64,000 bases of DNA from a bacterium (GCA_030604405.1 JAUVVY010000008.1:62001-126000); one strand, 5' to 3'; shown: positions 15,891 through 25,679, numbered from the stretch's first letter. Translations and numbers: made by a program. The notes: generated from the sequence alone by a model not told the origin.

Positions 15891-18800
15891 ATGCGTTGCA
15901 CGTGGATGATTGTCCTGGTACTCTTACTCGCCGTATCAGCAGTTGTCGCCCAGATGGGGGAAGAGGTGCCGCCAGTTTTTACGGAGGACTTCGAAGCGCC
16001 TGATGAAGCCGGCACGCTGCCCAAGGCCTGGACACATTTCACCGAGGTGCACACCATAAGCCTGTCCACCGAACAGGTCCACGGCGGCAAATACAGCCTC
16101 AAGCTGGTGGACGAAGACCCGGTCAATGCAGTCGGCCTGCGCAGTTCCCATATCAAGGTTGAGCCGGGCAAGTACGTCTGGGTGAGCTGGTGGTACTACG
16201 GCGAGCAGGGCAATAACCAGTCCATGTATATCGAGTTCTGGACCGCCGATGGCAAGCGGCCTCAGAACCACGCACGGTCATGGGGCTCTCCCGGCAGGGG
16301 CAAGTGGATCCGCCAGACGAAGCGCACGAAGGTGCCCGCGGACACGGCGACGATTACGCTGCATGCCAATAGCTACTCAGCAAATGTGGCGACAGGCTAT
16401 TTCGACGATATTGAATTCGGCATTGGAGCGAAATCCATGTATGATCGCACACCCCAGCCTCCGTCTGATGTCAAACATCCCTGCGGCCTGTACAAAGGGG
16501 CCGACATCGAGCGGGCAAGACGCAACATCGAAAAGTACGCCTGGGCCAAAGCGACGCTGGCGGGCTTTGAGTCCGCTTCGAAATTCTGGATGGACTGCAC
16601 TGATGAGCAGCTCTCCTACTGGATACCGGATATCACTCCCTTCAGGGTTGTTGACTGTCCCAAGTGCCATGCCGGCTGGCGCTTTGCGTGGAGTGGCAAC
16701 GATAAGCAGATCGAGTGCCGCAGCTGCGGTTTCACCTGGCCCGATCCCGACTATCCCGAGGACAAAGTCCAGACATTCCCGGACCCAGTCGGCGACGAGC
16801 AGGAGATCCCCTATTATGAAGGCACGCCTTCGACGGTCTATGGCTCGGCCAAAAGTCCCACCTACCGTCTCAGCGGGCGGCTGCGCTACCACCGCATCGG
16901 TAGGCTGAGCAGCCTGGGCAACCTCGGCAAGGCGTACGCCTTTACCGGAGATATGGCCTATGCCGAAAAGGCCAGGAAGGTGCTGCTGAGACTTGCGGAT
17001 GTGTATCCGCACTATCTGCCGCATGACTGGGGGCGCATCTTCGAGGATTACAGCAATCTGCAGTCGGGCAAGATGTCGGGCTGGAAGCTGCATGACGCCG
17101 GTGTGTTCATACAACTCGCGACCGCCTATGATCTGACCTACAACAGCGGGGTGTACAGCGATGAGGACAAGGTGAAGATCGAAGAGAACTGCTTCCGCGA
17201 GTTCGCCCGCCTGATGACAGAGACCAGCCCGCGCGGTTGCTGCATCAACGATGGCCCCACTGCAATGGCCGCCGGAGCGCTGGCCGGGCTGATGCTGGGC
17301 GACCACAAAGCCATCGCCTGGGCAATCGAGCCGCCGGACGGCCTCCTCGGCTTTCTCGAAGACTATTTCTATCGTGACGGTCACTGGTATGAGGCCTCGC
17401 CATCTTACGAGGGCATGACCTTAGGCCGCCTGTACGTGACGCCTGAGGCGTTGCGCGGCTACAGCGATCCGCCCGCCTACAAAGAAGACAACCGCTATGA
17501 CCACCTCGACCTCTTCCGGCATCCGCTGATGAAAAAGATACTGGTTGCCGGCGCTCCCGAGACAATGCCTGACGGCTGCCTGCCGGCGACAAATGACTCG
17601 ACGCTGGGTGCCAGGTATCCGCGCGCCCGCACCGAGCAACAGTACTTCTGGTACCCGACCGAGTATAATATGCGGCTTATGGCCTGGGCGTTCGGGGGTA
17701 ATATCGGTGACACCGGCGGCGAATACGCCCTGTTCCGCCGCGAGCCCGACCTGGATTTCTCAGACGTCAAGCCACTGCAGGCGTCGGCCAAGAGCATCGT
17801 GCGTCCTGACGTGGGCTGGGCGATCATGCGCACCGGCGACGGCCGCAGCGACGCGGCGCTGATGATTGACTACGGCCCGTACGGCAGCGGCCACGGGCAC
17901 CCGGACAGGCTCAACATCATCTATTACGATTTCGGCAAGGAGATGGTCACTGATCTGGGCTACCTGGGCGCCGGTCATCCCATCCACCCGTGGATCAGAT
18001 GCACCGCCTCGCACCACCACGTCATCGTGGATGGCAAGCCGCAGGCACGGGCCGCCGGAGAGCTCGAAGGCTTCTGCGGCGATGGTAATGTGCAGGCGAC
18101 GATAGCCTCAGCGCCCGCTGTTTACAAGGACATCGTGGACACTTACCGCCGCTATCTGCTGTTTGTGGATCACGGCATCGGCAGGCGCTACCTCGTGGAC
18201 CTTTTTGAAGTCGAGGGCGGCCAGGATCACCAGTACGGCTTCCACGCCGATGGCGAGGTATTCAAGCCTCCTCTATTCCCCTACCAGGATGTTGATCCCA
18301 AGGAGCTCGGCGAGGGCGGCACCGGCTACAGTTGGCTAAAGCAGGTCAAGCGGGCCGATGCGCCGCTAGCGTTTGTCGCCGAGTGGATCAGCGACGGGGA
18401 AACGAACCTGGGCACGCGCCTGCACATGATGGCCGCTGAGCAGACCAAACTCATCTACGCCAAGGCTCCCGGTCTGCGCAATCGCTCGACCCCGTTTGCC
18501 GAGGTGGACATGTACAAGGTCTTGGTCCAGCGCCCGGGGCCTGAAAACATGTTCCTGTCGGTCATCGAAGCCTTCAAGGGCAGTTCGGACTTGCAGGCCC
18601 GTGAGCTGGCTGCCAGGACCGAGGCCGGCCAGGCCCGCGCTGTCGAGGTCAAGTATGAGGACATGGTGGACATCACCGTCATCGCCGACGAAGAGGCGGC
18701 CGCCGGCGCGATTGCTGTCCCGGAGTATCCTGCGCTGAGCTTCACCGGCAGGATGGGTTTTGTCAGCCTGCAGGGCGAGACGCTTCAGCAGATGTGGATG

Positions 18801-20114
18801 CTCGGCGGCGAAAGCATCGCATACGGCACCGTCAGCCTTGAGAGCACTCCCAGATACCAGGGCAAGATCCTGTCGCTGGACCAGGAAAACTACACGGTGG
18901 CAGTGGATTGCGACATCCCGGCCGGCAAATCCTGGGCCGGCCAGCAGATGATGATCGCCGGACGCTCCGATGGTGCGTACGTCGTTGAGCAGATCGTGCG
19001 CGACGGCGAGCAGACAACGATCGAGCTAGCCGGTGAGCCGATATTCGCTCTGAAACCGGACGACAGTTTCACGATTGTGCCGACCGCCAGCATGACAATG
19101 CTGGCTGAAAACACCTGGCACCTGCAGGGCGAAGTGGCGCAGTTGCGTCTCGTGGACGGGAAGACTTTGCCGGACGGGCGGGTGATGGTTCCCGCCAACA
19201 GCAGCAGCAAGCAGCGTCAGGTCTATGCCAGGGTCCCGGGCGGCCAATGGCAGCCGATGCCATATTCCGCCGATAAGGGCCAGATAACCGTGCGCTTGAG
19301 CCCGCAGGAGTTGGATGCCTCGGAGGTATGGCTCTACCTGGCTACCGGGCCTGTTGACCTGCACGATGCTGACGCGCCGGTGCTGACTGCGATCAGCGCC
19401 GATGGCCGCGAACTCAGCGTCGGCGACGACTTGGGCTACGTGGCCTCGGCCACGCGGATCAGCTTGACATTCGAGGATGAAAGTCGGCTTCTGGCCGGCA
19501 GCGTGAAGGCGGTTCTTGTGGGGCAGCGCGCGGGCGTTGTGCCACTGTCGGTTCACTCCCGCCAGCTTACCGGCCGCGATGCGGGCAAATGGCGCATCAC
19601 GCTGCGACCCGACGGGGACCGCATGGCCGAAGACGAATACGCTCTCTGTGTCCAGGTCAGCGATGTGCTGGCCAATTTCGCATACTATGATCTCAACTTC
19701 ACCACGCTCGGATATATCCTACCCTTTGAAAGCATCCCGATAATCGCCTCCAGCGGCAAGGTCAGCAAGCCTCTCGGCGGGCTTGACACGATGTTTTATC
19801 GCAGCCAGGAGCCGGGCGATTTTCTGACCTACGAGTTCAAGCCGCCGATTGACGGAAAGTGCCGCCTGCTGTTGCGCTATACGCGATACAGCGGCTACGG
19901 CATCTTCCAGGCGTATCTGGACGAGGAGCGGATTGGGGAGCCGGTTGACATGTACTTTGCGGGCCTCGATCCGCGCGGCGGCATCGCTGACCTGGGCGCA
20001 CACCAACTCAGCCCGGGGCCCCACACTCTCAAGCTGGAGACAACCGGCAAGAACCCCAAGGCCGAGAGCTGCTACATCGGCGTATGCGATCTTATCTTCC
20101 GACCTGCCGAGTAA
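15891..20114 (+). CDS. Large exported heparinase II/III-like protein
   Basis: A 1407-residue protein with a signal peptide (MIVLVLLLAVSAVVAQ). Residues 30-180 look like a carbohydrate-binding beta sandwich. A zinc ribbon follows near 254-276 (CPKC, then CRSCGFTWPD). Next come the helical toroid typical of polysaccharide lyases, with SPSYEG near 505, and the heparinase II/III beta domain with YGSGHGHPDRLN near 665. The last 500 residues are further beta domains of unknown role. It is twice the length of usual family members. An AGGAGG ribosome site sets the start. It is followed by three UxuA-like genes, which fits release of unsaturated uronic acid oligosaccharides and their catabolism. The polysaccharide is not identifiable. 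Confidence 0.85.
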   Translation: MRCTWMIVLVLLLAVSAVVAQMGEEVPPVFTEDFEAPDEAGTLPKAWTHFTEVHTISLSTEQVHGGKYSLKLVDEDPVNAVGLRSSHIKVEPGKYVWVSWWYYGEQGNNQSMYIEFWTADGKRPQNHARSWGSPGRGKWIRQTKRTKVPADTATITLHANSYSANVATGYFDDIEFGIGAKSMYDRTPQPPSDVKHPCGLYKGADIERARRNIEKYAWAKATLAGFESASKFWMDCTDEQLSYWIPDITPFRVVDCPKCHAGWRFAWSGNDKQIECRSCGFTWPDPDYPEDKVQTFPDPVGDEQEIPYYEGTPSTVYGSAKSPTYRLSGRLRYHRIGRLSSLGNLGKAYAFTGDMAYAEKARKVLLRLADVYPHYLPHDWGRIFEDYSNLQSGKMSGWKLHDAGVFIQLATAYDLTYNSGVYSDEDKVKIEENCFREFARLMTETSPRGCCINDGPTAMAAGALAGLMLGDHKAIAWAIEPPDGLLGFLEDYFYRDGHWYEASPSYEGMTLGRLYVTPEALRGYSDPPAYKEDNRYDHLDLFRHPLMKKILVAGAPETMPDGCLPATNDSTLGARYPRARTEQQYFWYPTEYNMRLMAWAFGGNIGDTGGEYALFRREPDLDFSDVKPLQASAKSIVRPDVGWAIMRTGDGRSDAALMIDYGPYGSGHGHPDRLNIIYYDFGKEMVTDLGYLGAGHPIHPWIRCTASHHHVIVDGKPQARAAGELEGFCGDGNVQATIASAPAVYKDIVDTYRRYLLFVDHGIGRRYLVDLFEVEGGQDHQYGFHADGEVFKPPLFPYQDVDPKELGEGGTGYSWLKQVKRADAPLAFVAEWISDGETNLGTRLHMMAAEQTKLIYAKAPGLRNRSTPFAEVDMYKVLVQRPGPENMFLSVIEAFKGSSDLQARELAARTEAGQARAVEVKYEDMVDITVIADEEAAAGAIAVPEYPALSFTGRMGFVSLQGETLQQMWMLGGESIAYGTVSLESTPRYQGKILSLDQENYTVAVDCDIPAGKSWAGQQMMIAGRSDGAYVVEQIVRDGEQTTIELAGEPIFALKPDDSFTIVPTASMTMLAENTWHLQGEVAQLRLVDGKTLPDGRVMVPANSSSKQRQVYARVPGGQWQPMPYSADKGQITVRLSPQELDASEVWLYLATGPVDLHDADAPVLTAISADGRELSVGDDLGYVASATRISLTFEDESRLLAGSVKAVLVGQRAGVVPLSVHSRQLTGRDAGKWRITLRPDGDRMAEDEYALCVQVSDVLANFAYYDLNFTTLGYILPFESIPIIASSGKVSKPLGGLDTMFYRSQEPGDFLTYEFKPPIDGKCRLLLRYTRYSGYGIFQAYLDEERIGEPVDMYFAGLDPRGGIADLGAHQLSPGPHTLKLETTGKNPKAESCYIGVCDLIFRPAE

Positions 20115-20223
20115 TAATTCGCGGAATTGCGGAAAAAACTTCTCAGGCAAGAAGGACTCCCTGCCTGCAAGCAAGAATAGAGCGGCAACGTTGCAGCAAA
20201 TGTCATCCAGGGAGATGCAGCAA

Positions 20224-21201
20224 ATGAAGCTGGCGGTCGGCTTGCGAGAGACGTCTGACGAGTACTACCGGTTCCTCGCGCAGTTGGGCGTCCATTACGT
20301 CAAGTTCAACCTATGGGATGAACTGATGAGCGAGCCGGGCGCGTGCGGAGTGATGAAGGCTGACGCACTCCGCAAGCTGCAAGAAACCCTCAAGCCTTAC
20401 GAGATGCAAACCTACGTATTCCTGCTCCCCCAGGGCCCCAACACCCAGTACTGGCATGCCCGCTTTGGCAGATCCCCTGAAGCCGACAAAGAGATCGAAA
20501 ACGTATGTGAGACGATCCGTGTATGTGGCGGCTGTGGTCTGCCGGTGATCGAGTGGACCTGGTCAATCCCGGATGTGTATGGCCGGATTGGTGCCGCGCC
20601 TGTCGCCCGTGGCGGAGCTACGACCCCCCGCTTCGATTATTACCTCATCAAGGACACGCGCCCCCCGTACGCCGTGGACATGAGCGCGGAGGAGATGTGG
20701 GAAAACATCATCTACTTCATGGAGCGCATCATGCCGGTGGCCGAGCAGGCGGGCGTGCAGATGGCGATGCATCACCACGATCCTCCCACCGAGGTGCTGG
20801 CGGGCGAGGCGCGAATCCTCAGCAACTTCGAGGGCATGAAGCGGCTGATCGAAGAAGTGGACAGCCCGGTCAATGGCTTCAACATCTGCCAGGGCTCATT
20901 GTCCGAACAGGCGGGCGTTGATGTGCTGGCCGTCATTCGCTATTTCGGGGAGCGCGGCAAGATCAACCACTGCCATTTTCGCAATGTCAAGGGCTCGGTG
21001 CCCGTATATGACGAGGCCTTCATAGACGACGGCGATGTGGACATGTATGAGGCGATGAAGGTGTATAAGCAGGTCGGATACCAGCACTGCTTCATACCCG
21101 ACCACTACCCTGGAATGGTCGGTGATCCGAAGCGCCGGGCAGCTCTGGCCTACGCGGTGGGCTACATCCGCGCGCTGCTGCACGTCGTGGGCGAACTATA
21201 G
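20224..21201 (+). CDS. uxuA: Mannonate dehydratase-like protein, paralogue 1
   Basis: 325 residues, related to UxuA, which dehydrates D-mannonate to 2-keto-3-deoxy-D-gluconate. Family signatures present are DPPTE after a metal-site His cluster, SPVNGFNICQGS, NHCHFRNVKG, DDGDVDMYEAMK and IPDHYPG. The position that reads HP-x-DPP in its two neighbours is HHHDPP here. The protein is shorter than E. coli UxuA (394 aa). It is the first of three tandem copies, 110 bases after the giant lyase gene, so co-transcription is plausible. The start used has GGGAG upstream. Confidence 0.85.
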   Translation: MKLAVGLRETSDEYYRFLAQLGVHYVKFNLWDELMSEPGACGVMKADALRKLQETLKPYEMQTYVFLLPQGPNTQYWHARFGRSPEADKEIENVCETIRVCGGCGLPVIEWTWSIPDVYGRIGAAPVARGGATTPRFDYYLIKDTRPPYAVDMSAEEMWENIIYFMERIMPVAEQAGVQMAMHHHDPPTEVLAGEARILSNFEGMKRLIEEVDSPVNGFNICQGSLSEQAGVDVLAVIRYFGERGKINHCHFRNVKGSVPVYDEAFIDDGDVDMYEAMKVYKQVGYQHCFIPDHYPGMVGDPKRRAALAYAVGYIRALLHVVGEL

Positions 21202-21258
21202 CCCTGAAAAAGGGGACAGAGCCTTTTCTTGAATACAGTTGTAAGGAGATATGAAACA

Positions 21259-22239
21259 ATGAAAGTCGGCGACCAGGTAGGCAATGTCACTGATGAAGAA
21301 TGTACGTTCCTTGCCCAGTTGGGTGTGCATTACGTCCGGATTACTTCATGGAAGGTGACGATGAGCGAGCCGGGTGCCTGTGGCGTGCTCCAGGCCGACG
21401 AGGTGAAGAAGCTGCAAGAAGTTCTCAACCCGTATGACATCGATGCCTACATGTTCCTGCTGCCACAGGGCCCCAATACGCAGTACTGGCACGCGCGTTT
21501 CGGGGATCACCCGCTGCGCGACCAGGAGATAGATAACGTCTGCGAGACCATCAAGGTCTGTGGCGACTGCGGCGTATCGGTGGTGGAGTGGACCTGGTCA
21601 ATCCCGGATACCTTCGGCCGCGTTCCGGGACCTAATACCGCGGGCCGAGGCGGAGCACACGTGTCGCGCTTTAACTACGACCTCATCAAGGACAAGCGCC
21701 CCGACTACGCGGTGGACATGAGCGCCGAGGAAATGTGGGACAATATCATCTACTTCATGGAGCGCATCTGCCCCGTCGCCGAGCAGGCCGGTGTCCTGAT
21801 GGCCATGCACCCCCACGATCCCCCGACCGAGTGGCTCGCCGGCGAGGCCCGCATCATCAACAGCCCCGAGGGCATGAAGCGCATGATCGAAGAGGTGGAC
21901 AGCCCGGTCAACGGCTTCAATATCTGCCAGGGGACCGTCGCGGAACAGGCCGGCACTGACGTGCTGGCTTTGCTCCGCTATCTCGGCGAGCGCGACAGAA
22001 TCAATATGGTCCACTTCCGCAATGTCAAGGGTACCGTGCCGGTCTTCGACGAGAGCTTCATTGATGACGGCGATGTGGACATGTATGAGGCAATGAAGGT
22101 GTACAAGGAGGTCGGCTACCGGCACGTCTTCGTTCCCGACCATTGCCCGGGCATGACCGGCGATCCGACACACAGGGCCTCCCGCGCCTACGCCATCGGC
22201 TACATTCGGGCCCTGCTCCACGTCGTGGGCGAACTCTAG
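21259..22239 (+). CDS. uxuA: Mannonate dehydratase-like protein, paralogue 2
   Basis: 326 residues, the middle copy. It has HPHDPPTE, SPVNGFNICQGT, NMVHFRNVKGT, DDGDVDMYEAMK and VPDHCPG, all at the spacing of paralogue 1. The start has AAGGAGAT nine bases upstream. The three copies share their last residues (GYIRALLHVVGEL), while the N-terminal 25 residues differ the most, hinting at different substrates or oligomer contacts. Confidence 0.85.
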   Translation: MKVGDQVGNVTDEECTFLAQLGVHYVRITSWKVTMSEPGACGVLQADEVKKLQEVLNPYDIDAYMFLLPQGPNTQYWHARFGDHPLRDQEIDNVCETIKVCGDCGVSVVEWTWSIPDTFGRVPGPNTAGRGGAHVSRFNYDLIKDKRPDYAVDMSAEEMWDNIIYFMERICPVAEQAGVLMAMHPHDPPTEWLAGEARIINSPEGMKRMIEEVDSPVNGFNICQGTVAEQAGTDVLALLRYLGERDRINMVHFRNVKGTVPVFDESFIDDGDVDMYEAMKVYKEVGYRHVFVPDHCPGMTGDPTHRASRAYAIGYIRALLHVVGEL

Positions 22240-22260
22240 CGGGGAAAGGGACAGAGCAGG

Positions 22261-23241
22261 ATGAAACTCGGCAGCCGTCTGAATTGCTTCGACGATGAGG
22301 AGTATCGCTTTGTTGCGCAACTGGGCGTTCATCACGTGGGCATTCATGGACGTGAGGAACTGATGAGCGAAGCGGGCGAGTGCGGGGTGGTCAAGGCTGA
22401 CGAACTGCGCACGCTGCAGGAGACGCTGAAGCCGTACGAGATCGAGCTCTACGTGCTTGTGCTGCCACAGCGGCACAATACGCAGTACTGGCATGCGCGT
22501 CTGGGCGATCCCTCGCTGCGTGACAAGCAAATCGAGGACGTCTGCGAGACCATCCGAGTCTGCGGGGGCCTGGGCGTACCTATCGTGGAGTGGACCTGGT
22601 ATATCACGCGGATCTGCGGGCGTGCGTACCCGCGCTACGAAACCGGGCGCGGCGGGGCGCTCGTATCGTTCTTCGACTATGACCTCGTCAGAGATGAACG
22701 CCCCGAAGGCACCATTGAAATGAGTCCTGAGCAGATGTGGGAAAACATCATCTATTTCATGGAGCGCGTCATGCCGGTGGCGGAGCAAGCCGGTGTGCGA
22801 ATGGCGGTGCACCCGAACGATCCCCCGACACAGGAACTGGGAGGCGAGGGCCGCGTCCTCAGCACCTTCGACGACATGAAGCGGCTGGTCGCCGAAGTGG
22901 ACAGCCCGGCCAACGGCTTCAATATCTGCCAGGGCACAGTTGCCTCGATGGCTGATACCGACGTGCTGGCTTTGATTCGCTATTTCGGACAGCGCGACAG
23001 GATCAGCCACTGTCACTTCCGCAATGTCACCGGTACCGTCCCGCGCTTCAAGGAGAGCTTCATAGACGACGGCGACGTGGACATGTACGAGGCGATGAAG
23101 GTCTATAAGGAGGTCGGGTACCAGCACATGATGATGCCCGACCACATGCCGACAATGGACGGTGACGAGACCCGGCGAGCCTCCCGCGCCTACGCCATCG
23201 GCTACATCCGCGCCCTGCTACATGTCGTCGGCGAGCTGTAA
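22261..23241 (+). CDS. uxuA: Mannonate dehydratase-like protein, paralogue 3
   Basis: 326 residues, the last copy, only 21 bases after paralogue 2. It has HPNDPPTQ, SPANGFNICQGT, SHCHFRNVTGT, DDGDVDMYEAMK and MPDHMPT. It differs from the other two in the segment around residues 115-140 (YITRICGRAYPRYETGRGGA against SIPDTFGRVPGP), next to the active site in the family. A separate but related substrate is plausible. Confidence 0.85.
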   Translation: MKLGSRLNCFDDEEYRFVAQLGVHHVGIHGREELMSEAGECGVVKADELRTLQETLKPYEIELYVLVLPQRHNTQYWHARLGDPSLRDKQIEDVCETIRVCGGLGVPIVEWTWYITRICGRAYPRYETGRGGALVSFFDYDLVRDERPEGTIEMSPEQMWENIIYFMERVMPVAEQAGVRMAVHPNDPPTQELGGEGRVLSTFDDMKRLVAEVDSPANGFNICQGTVASMADTDVLALIRYFGQRDRISHCHFRNVTGTVPRFKESFIDDGDVDMYEAMKVYKEVGYQHMMMPDHMPTMDGDETRRASRAYAIGYIRALLHVVGEL

Positions 23242-23274
23242 CCACCTCTCGCCTCAGCTATTCCCTCTTTCCCC

Positions 23275-23306
23275 CTGTGGCTGTATAATCACTGGTGCAG
23301 CCACAG
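23275..23306 (+). promoter_or_regulatory. TATAAT box inside an inverted repeat
   Basis: CTGTGGCTG and CAGCCACAG form a perfect 9-bp inverted repeat at 23275-23283 and 23298-23306. A perfect TATAAT sits between the arms at 23284-23289. A matching -35 is weak (TTCCCT, 17 bases up). It could be the promoter of the next gene with an operator around it, or a terminator-like hairpin after the uxuA genes, although no T-run follows. Confidence 0.4.
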
Positions 23307-23335
23307 CTTATTCCGCAGCACTCAGAGAATCGCCA

Positions 23336-23818
23336 ATGGATGCAGGTTACGCCCGAGGCAAGACAATTCTCGCCGTGACGACAGCGGCAACGTTGGTGCT
23401 GGCGCTGGTTGCCGTGGTGTTCATCGCGGCCCAGGTCGGCGAGGGCCCTGCGATACCTGCCTGGTTTGTACTGGCCGGGCTGGGTGTCGCGGGCGTGGTG
23501 CAGCTACTGGTGCTGCTGGTCGCCTCGGCTATCGAGATCAGCCGCAAGGTGACGTGGATTGCCGCCATGGTGCTGCTTGCTGGCGGGCTGCCGCTCAGCG
23601 GCGTGTGGGTCGCCAGCTTCAATATCCCTGTCTCGACTGTCCACTGGCACATACTCGCCTTCTTGCCGGGCTTGCTGGCACTGCTTTTCTGCTGGCTTGC
23701 AGGCAGTGGCGCGAGGAGATGGCTCTTGTTGGGTGTCGGGGTCCCCCTTGTTTCGCTCGCTCTGGGGCTTGCCGCCGTCGCGCATTTGTTCATGATGTTC
23801 GTCCTGGCTGTCCCCTGA
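23336..23818 (+). CDS. Small membrane protein, four predicted helices
   Basis: 160 residues, nearly all hydrophobic, with four membrane segments: TILAVTTAATLVLALVAVVF, FVLAGLGVAGVVQLLVLLV, WIAAMVLLAGGLPLSGVWVA with a following helix, and LLLGVGVPLVSLALGLAAVA. There are no charged motifs or known domain. It is followed 34 bases later by another membrane-protein gene of the same kind, so the two probably act together. Confidence 0.75.
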   Translation: MDAGYARGKTILAVTTAATLVLALVAVVFIAAQVGEGPAIPAWFVLAGLGVAGVVQLLVLLVASAIEISRKVTWIAAMVLLAGGLPLSGVWVASFNIPVSTVHWHILAFLPGLLALLFCWLAGSGARRWLLLGVGVPLVSLALGLAAVAHLFMMFVLAVP

Positions 23819-23852
23819 GGCACGCGGCAAGGGGATCAGGTTGGTTGTGGAC

Positions 23853-24755
23853 ATGTCAGAACGCCGGAATATGGAAAACAGACTACTGAAACACCAGAGG
23901 AGCCTTGGCCGCGGCGCGGCGGCCTTCCTGATCCTGGCCATCATCATCACTGCGTGGCAGGCATTCGCGGCGCTCTCGGGTTCTCTCGACTTCGAGTTGC
24001 GGCGTGACTGGCCGTTTGTACTGTTTCACTTTGCCCCGGGTGGCCTTCTGCTGGCCGTGTGGCTGCTGTGGCGCAGGTTCCCCGACCGCGTTAACACAAT
24101 AGCCTGGGCCTTGGGAGCCGTGTTCCTGCTCGGCGGGCTGTGGGCTGATTACTTCTGGATTTCTGGCTACGGCACACACATACTGTTCCTCCTTCATTTC
24201 TGTAATCTGATCCCTGGCGTACTCATCCTGACGCTCACACTTATGGCGACCCGCGACCCCAAGCTGTCGCATGTGCCTCTGGGCTGCGGCGCGCCCGTGA
24301 TGGTCGTCATCACACTCATCCTGCTTTCCGTCAATCATATGCTCTCATGGTTCATGCCCATACGCACACCAGCGCGTTACGATCACGTTCTGCAAAAGTA
24401 CCGATCCGCGGAGTTTATCACCCACTTTCCCCGGTCCATACCGGGCGCCGCCGAGAATGTACGGTTTCACTATCAACCGATGATTATGCAGGGCGCCGGT
24501 TTCATGGAGCTGCGCTTTGTGCTGGATGCAGGCGAGCTGGCGAGGGTGCGTAAATCAATGCGTCGCCTCGGCCAAGTTGACGAGAAATCTCAGATGAAGC
24601 CTCGCGACCATTTCTACGGTCCCTCGCGCGATGACCTGAGCAGCTTCGACGAGCACGCCGAGTTCATGACCGAACCGGCTAACCACGGGCACTCGGGGGG
24701 CATAGCGCTCAACTCGACCACAGGCGAGGTGCTCTACTGGGCAGCGTTCTGGTAA
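23853..24755 (+). CDS. Membrane protein with C-terminal soluble domain
   Basis: About 300 residues. The first 160 hold four or five membrane helices (for example AAAFLILAIIITAWQAFAAL and VMVVITLILLSVNHMLSWFM). The last 140, starting RTPARYDHVLQKY, form a soluble domain on the outer side by the positive-inside rule and include HFPRSIP and the end HSGGIALNSTTGEVLYW. I do not recognise it. The ATG at 23853 or GTG/TTG codons a few bases upstream could start it; the AAGGGGATCAGG sequence before them does not decide. Confidence 0.75.
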   Translation: MSERRNMENRLLKHQRSLGRGAAAFLILAIIITAWQAFAALSGSLDFELRRDWPFVLFHFAPGGLLLAVWLLWRRFPDRVNTIAWALGAVFLLGGLWADYFWISGYGTHILFLLHFCNLIPGVLILTLTLMATRDPKLSHVPLGCGAPVMVVITLILLSVNHMLSWFMPIRTPARYDHVLQKYRSAEFITHFPRSIPGAAENVRFHYQPMIMQGAGFMELRFVLDAGELARVRKSMRRLGQVDEKSQMKPRDHFYGPSRDDLSSFDEHAEFMTEPANHGHSGGIALNSTTGEVLYWAAFW

Positions 24756-24881
24756 GGGCCGTCGGTCGTCAGCTCCCTTCGCCACTGTATGCCCGAGCGG
24801 CATTCTCCTGGAACCATTCTTGCAGAAGATGTAGAATGTTCACGCTTCTGCGCCGGGTGGGGGAAGAAAAGGAGAACCGTT

Positions 24882-25679
24882 ATGCGGATACGTTGCTTTC
24901 GATTGATTGGAATCCTTCTGGCGGTCACGGTCGCTTGCTGCCTCACGCAGGCCCAGCCGGCCGACCGCGAGGTGCTCGTCCAGACCTCTACCATTGACGC
25001 GCTGCTGGCAGGGGTCTTCGATGGCGAGATGACTTATGCGCAGCTTTCGCAGTACGGCGATTTCGGCATCGGCACCTTCAACGGTCTCGATGGCGAGATG
25101 ATCGCCTTCGATGGCGCGATCTGGCAGATTAAGGCCGACGGCAAGGCCTATCGCGTTGATCCGGCGGCCGCTCACACTCCGTTCGCCGCCATGACATTCT
25201 TCGACACCGATTACTATGCCCAGGTGCCGGCGGGCATGGATTTCGCGGCTCTGACGAAGCTTATTGACAGCCTGGTGCCGAGCAGCAACTATTTCTACGC
25301 CATCCGCGTGGACGGGGTCTTCAAATTCATGAAGACGCGCAGCGTGCCGGGCCAGAAAAAGCCCTATCCGCCGCTGGTCGAGGTCACAAAGAATCAGCCG
25401 GAGTTCGAGTTTCACAATGTCGTCGGGACGATAGTGGGGTTCCGCTGCCCGCCGTTTGCCAAGGGCGTGAACGTGGTCGGGGATCATCTGCATTTCCTGA
25501 ACATCGCCCGCACCGGCGGCGGCCATGTCCTGGCTTTCGAGGTCGAGCAGGCCGTCATTTCAATTGATCTGACCAGCCGCTATTATCTGATGCTCCCGAC
25601 GACTATCGTGGACTTCGCAGGCACTGATCTGAGCAAGGACCGCGAGAAGCAACTGCACGAGGCGGAGAAAGACAAGTAG
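24882..25679 (+). CDS. budA: Exported alpha-acetolactate decarboxylase
   Basis: Converts acetolactate to acetoin. The 265-residue protein matches BudA/AlsD throughout: STIDALLAGVFDGEMTYAQL, GDFGIGTFNGLDGEMIAFDG, TPFAAMTFFD and the zinc-site histidines in GDHLHFL and GGHVLAF. It begins with a clear signal peptide (MRIRCFRLIGILLAVTVACC, cleavage after TQAQ). Exported members of this family occur in several bacteria. The start is set by AAAGGAGAACC. No acetolactate synthase or butanediol dehydrogenase is nearby. Confidence 0.92.
   Translation: MRIRCFRLIGILLAVTVACCLTQAQPADREVLVQTSTIDALLAGVFDGEMTYAQLSQYGDFGIGTFNGLDGEMIAFDGAIWQIKADGKAYRVDPAAAHTPFAAMTFFDTDYYAQVPAGMDFAALTKLIDSLVPSSNYFYAIRVDGVFKFMKTRSVPGQKKPYPPLVEVTKNQPEFEFHNVVGTIVGFRCPPFAKGVNVVGDHLHFLNIARTGGGHVLAFEVEQAVISIDLTSRYYLMLPTTIVDFAGTDLSKDREKQLHEAEKDK

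Noticed and set aside
21598-23145. A 515-codon open frame on the minus strand across two uxuA paralogues
   Set aside because: It is the mirror of two clearly coding, conserved plus-strand genes; the product is His-rich and low in complexity and repeats because the paralogues repeat.
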